DNA from: Nostoc sp. WHI
GTDB lineage: Bacteria; Cyanobacteriota; Cyanobacteriia; Cyanobacteriales; Nostocaceae
Assembly (NCBI RefSeq): GCF_015714725.1
Contig: NZ_WBKM01000207.1
Location: forward strand, 1 to 45,367
Direction: 5' to 3'
Length of the DNA stretch: 45,367 nucleotides
Made by a program: the position numbers and the translations under genes. Under the pieces are notes generated by a model that saw nothing but the letters and a program-made list of their open reading frames with translations, ran no database searches and had not been told where the DNA came from. The number at the start of each line of letters is the position of its first letter. The first letter of the stretch is position 1. This document shows positions 43,500 to 45,367 of the stretch, piece by piece.

Positions 43500-43573
43500 A
43501 AGCCTTGACGGGAGTTGCACCCGCTTCTCTCTGACTGAGAATCAGAACGACTTATCTATTCGTCCACAAGGCT
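43500..43573 (-). tRNA. tRNA-Glu-like (CUC), CCA encoded
   Basis: Acceptor AGCCTTG/CAAGGCT is perfect. Stem TCTGA/TCAGA closes loop TTCTCAG, anticodon CUC. The T loop is TGCAACT instead of TTC-type, and the discriminator is U. Identity is uncertain. Encoded CCA. Confidence 0.7.
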
Positions 43574-43576
43574 ACA

Positions 43577-43654
43577 CGGGGATGATGGGATTTGAACCCA
43601 CGGTCTTTCGCACGAATACAGCGACTGCTTTAAACCGGACTAAGCTACACCCCC
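43577..43654 (-). tRNA. tRNA-like gene with unclear anticodon (Asp or Asn remnant)
   Basis: Acceptor GGGGGTG pairs with CATCCCC, and D and T arms are good. The anticodon arm is disturbed: TCGCT/TGCGA has a T x T closing mismatch around GTATTCG, which would give AUU. It is promoter-proximal in the array. Probably mutated from an aspartate or asparagine tRNA. Confidence 0.55.
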
Positions 43655-43720
43655 ACGTTGGATGGCAATTATTTAGTTTTCATGGTTCAGAAGTGTTTGC
43701 GCTATGCCTTTTTGAGAGGC

Positions 43721-43737
43721 TGTAGTGCTTCACTACA
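43721..43737. promoter_or_regulatory. Palindrome at the tRNA operon transcription start
   Basis: Arms TGTAGTG and CACTACA pair perfectly around CTT. It lies 4-20 nt downstream of the -10 box, where a repressor would block initiation or where a leader hairpin would form. Confidence 0.55.
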
Positions 43738-43740
43738 CAT

Positions 43741-43769
43741 ATACTACATAATGTATTACAAGGTGTCAA
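43741..43769 (-). promoter_or_regulatory. Promoter of the tRNA array
   Basis: Read leftward: TTGACA (43764-43769), exactly 17 nt, TAGTAT (43741-43746). It is the only strong promoter seen upstream of the array and lies about 90 nt before the first tRNA. ATACTACA motifs overlap the -10 box and lie just upstream of the -35 box, suggesting control. Confidence 0.75.
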
Positions 43770-43855
43770 GGGCATACTACAAAATTTTGAAAAGAAGTGA
43801 GAGGACATTGTGATGTAATCGCGGTATTGCCCTCTCTGATTGAGTTTGAAGTAAA

Positions 43856-44377
43856 TTACTCAGATTCACTCAGCCGTTGTGCGCTCCAAAACTGTTCGGC
43901 AAATGCAACTGCTGGGTGAATTGGGGCTTTAGGCTTGCTTTTGAGTACCATTCCAGCTTCATGAGGTAGGCGATCGCCTTTGGTTGAATTACACTTCTCA
44001 CACGCCGTTACAACGTTGTCCCAGGTATGCTGTCCACCCTTAGAGCGAGGAATCACATGGTCAAGTGTTAAATGCTTGGTGCTACCGCAGTATTGGCAGG
44101 TGTGGTTGTCTCGCTTGAGTACTTCACGCCGATTTACAGGTGGTACTTTCCAGTGGCGTTCGGGATTACCAACGGTCAAGCGAATATGTTCAGGAACTTG
44201 TAGTACGACGCTGGGTGAACGAACTTCCCACTGCTTTGTACTGCCAAAATCCAACGACTCAGCCTGACCAGTAACTAACAGCACAATTGCTCGTTTGATG
44301 TTGATACGTGCCAGTGGTAGGTAGTTCTTAGAGAACACCACCACCGAATTTTGTAATATGTGTGGTTGAGCTTGCAT
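43856..44377 (-). CDS. HNH endonuclease
   Basis: About 173 residues. The HNH domain lies in the C-terminal half: CQYCGSTKHLTLDHVIPRSK with the zinc-binding CxxC and the catalytic DH, then WDNVVTACEKCNSTKGDR with the second CxxC. The N-terminal ~75 residues are a conserved strand-rich part (VVFSKNYLPLARINIKRAI) seen in a widespread cyanobacterial HNH family. The ATG at 44377 is chosen; an upstream GAGGAG box and in-frame GTG are close by. It is transcribed toward the tRNA array and ends about 90 nt from the array promoter. A terminator sits directly upstream, so it has its own start or depends on read-through. Confidence 0.85.
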   Translation of the reverse strand: MQAQPHILQNSVVVFSKNYLPLARINIKRAIVLLVTGQAESLDFGSTKQWEVRSPSVVLQVPEHIRLTVGNPERHWKVPPVNRREVLKRDNHTCQYCGSTKHLTLDHVIPRSKGGQHTWDNVVTACEKCNSTKGDRLPHEAGMVLKSKPKAPIHPAVAFAEQFWSAQRLSESE

Positions 44378-44393
44378 CACTGATTCACTCCTC

Positions 44394-44432
44394 AAAAAAT
44401 AACCCCCGCCTCTGGTAAACAGGAGCGGGGGT
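44394..44432 (-). terminator. Rho-independent terminator ahead of the HNH gene
   Basis: Read leftward, ACCCCCGCTCCTG pairs with CAGAGGCGGGGGT (one mismatch) across a short loop and is followed by TATTTTTT. It ends the transcript of the small leftward frame at 44455-44673, or acts as a leader attenuator for the HNH gene. Confidence 0.7.
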
Positions 44433-44454
44433 CAGGTAGTTGATACTTTTTGCC

Positions 44455-44673
44455 CTATGTTGGTGCTATAAAACACTTGCACCTCCCGCTTTGGATAAGT
44501 TGGTCTAGATTCAGCAATCCGGCAATTACTCCCAAAATGCCTTTACTTACAGATTTATCGCCGTCGAACAGATACATTCCCTCAAACGCAAACAGCGCGA
44601 ATACTCTGCCTAAACCCTTGTTGGGTCGGCAATGCATCACGCTGCTAATGGTTGAGGAGAATCTGCTTATCAT
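44455..44673 (-). CDS. Small hypothetical protein between a promoter and a terminator
   Basis: A 72-residue frame (start MISRFSSTISS; a later ATG gives MHCRPNKGLG). The second half, GRVFALFAFEGMYLFDG then KGILGVIAGLLNLDQL, has the mixed hydrophobic look of a real protein. It lies neatly between a leftward promoter (TAGACA-17-TATTAT, 44739 to 44711) and a terminator at 44394-44432. No family is recognised and no strong ribosome-binding site is seen, so a non-coding transcript is an alternative. Confidence 0.4.
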   Translation of the reverse strand: MISRFSSTISSVMHCRPNKGLGRVFALFAFEGMYLFDGDKSVSKGILGVIAGLLNLDQLIQSGRCKCFIAPT

Positions 44674-44710
44674 TGAAGGTTTGTAGTATTTGTAATTGAG
44701 ACTTATATCA

Positions 44711-44739
44711 ATAATACAGTTGTAGTATGCGTTTGTCTA
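44711..44739 (-). promoter_or_regulatory. Leftward promoter with ATACTACA motif in the spacer
   Basis: TAGACA (44734-44739), 17 nt, TATTAT (44711-44716). The spacer contains GCATACTACAA, matching the motif upstream of the tRNA array promoter. A second ATACTACA lies at 44684-44691, just after the expected start. Confidence 0.5.
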
Positions 44740-44756
44740 CTGCACAATTTTGGGGA

Positions 44757-44795
44757 CGGGCGATGCCTACGGCGGCAAGCTACGCTGCGTGAATG
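44757..44795. repeat. GC-rich dispersed repeat
   Basis: A stretch beginning GGGCGATGCCTACGGCGGC and continuing AAGCTACGCTGCGTG interrupts AT-rich DNA. It resembles the interspersed palindromic repeats common in Nostoc genomes. No coding role is seen. Confidence 0.45.
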
Positions 44796-44883
44796 CCTTG
44801 GGTTTTATATAAAGGTGGGTAGAGTTTGAGATACTACTGCTACACTGTTGTTTTCAGTATTCTGTGAAACAGTAGCATATCAA

Positions 44884-45264
44884 ATGACAAATTATCTTTT
44901 ACCAGAAGACTTTAAGGTATACGTTAGTGACGAAGGGAGTGTTGTCAACTGGGCAGCGCCTGGATATACAGAGAAAATTCTGCCCACCGTCAACAAGTAT
45001 ATGTTGCGAGATGGCGGTTATATTGCTTGTTATTCTCGCAATGAAGAAGGAAGTATTTATTCTGTTGGTGGTGGAATTTATGTAATGGGTCAAATCCGAT
45101 TACAAGGTCGATACATTGGGCGGATATTTCACCCCTTGGGTTATGAGGGTAAAGATATTAGTGCTGCTGTTGAGTTCAAAACCCTTTGCAATCAAACATT
45201 TTCTGCTGCACGCAATGGCGGCTGGGCTGGTGGTGATACTGGCGGTTGGTTTGGAATCGAGTAA
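44884..45264 (+). CDS. Hypothetical protein with Gly/Trp-rich C-terminus
   Basis: About 126 residues. The ATG at 44884 (MTNYLLPEDFKVYVSD) is preferred to one 36 nt upstream because the protein looks folded from there. The body alternates beta-type stretches (GGYIACYSRNEEGSIYSVGG) and ends in GGWAGGDTGGWFG. No signal peptide or catalytic motif is visible and I do not recognise a family. It is divergent from the 44455-44673 frame, with the GC-rich repeat between them. Confidence 0.6.
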   Translation: MTNYLLPEDFKVYVSDEGSVVNWAAPGYTEKILPTVNKYMLRDGGYIACYSRNEEGSIYSVGGGIYVMGQIRLQGRYIGRIFHPLGYEGKDISAAVEFKTLCNQTFSAARNGGWAGGDTGGWFGIE

Positions 45265-45367
45265 TAAATATCGTTTTTAATTTTCCGGAATCGCTAACTT
45301 TACTGTGGTAGTAACACACAGACAAGCAAATATAACGCACTTTCTATAATTAACCTTTGGGAATATA

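Overview
The window looks like cyanobacterial DNA, most likely from a filamentous heterocyst-former of the Nostoc/Anabaena group, and probably from a plasmid or a large accessory island. Grounds: HIP1 octamers (GCGATCGC) are scattered over most of it; there is a short heptamer tandem repeat of the kind known from Nostocales; a ParB-like DNA-binding gene and a winged-helix, replication-type gene lie near the left end; a single-strand array of about 27 tRNA genes resembles the one known on a plasmid of Anabaena sp. PCC 7120; and there are no ribosomal or central-metabolism genes. The plasmid assignment is inference.

Layout. Positions 1-6346 are leftward genes: an edge-truncated winged-helix protein, an overlapping adenine-methylase/AlkB pair, several small unknowns, and a stub of a HAD phosphatase. 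A divergent control region with repeated TAGCGC half-sites separates these from a small XRE regulator, a ParB-like gene, an HTH protein, a VapC-type toxin-antitoxin pair and a YbaK-type deacylase (6.5-10 kb).

Positions 10003-24498 form a leftward five-gene cluster. In transcription order it holds a DrmD-like SNF2 helicase, a large N6-adenine methylase, a small P-loop kinase, a B12-binding radical SAM enzyme, and a 1782-residue helicase/DUF1998/nuclease protein. Three of the five resemble class 1 DISARM (DrmD, DrmMI, and a fused DrmA/DrmB-like helicase). DrmC is absent, and the kinase and radical SAM enzyme are not DISARM parts. Next come a TIGR00027-type methyltransferase and a NucS-like nuclease.

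Positions 27252-38851 run rightward and continue the probable defence island: a DEDDh exonuclease fused to a P-loop ATPase, a GmrSD-type DUF262/HNH protein, a membrane transglutaminase, two adjacent PD-(D/E)XK proteins, and an MrfA/Hrq1-like DUF1998 helicase. A WD40 protein and a membrane pentapeptide-repeat protein follow.

The right end holds the tRNA array (41.37-43.65 kb, all leftward) behind a strong sigma-70-type promoter, an HNH endonuclease gene, and two small unknown genes. The array nominally covers almost all amino acids. It includes a predicted amber-decoding tRNA, three leucine-anticodon tRNAs lacking the long variable arm, and several decayed or partial copies. ATACTACA motifs occur at both the array promoter and a second promoter near the HNH gene, which suggests a shared regulator. 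Best candidates for undescribed biology are the radical SAM/kinase-bearing methylase-helicase cluster, the exonuclease-ATPase plus GmrSD operon, and the abnormal tRNAs.
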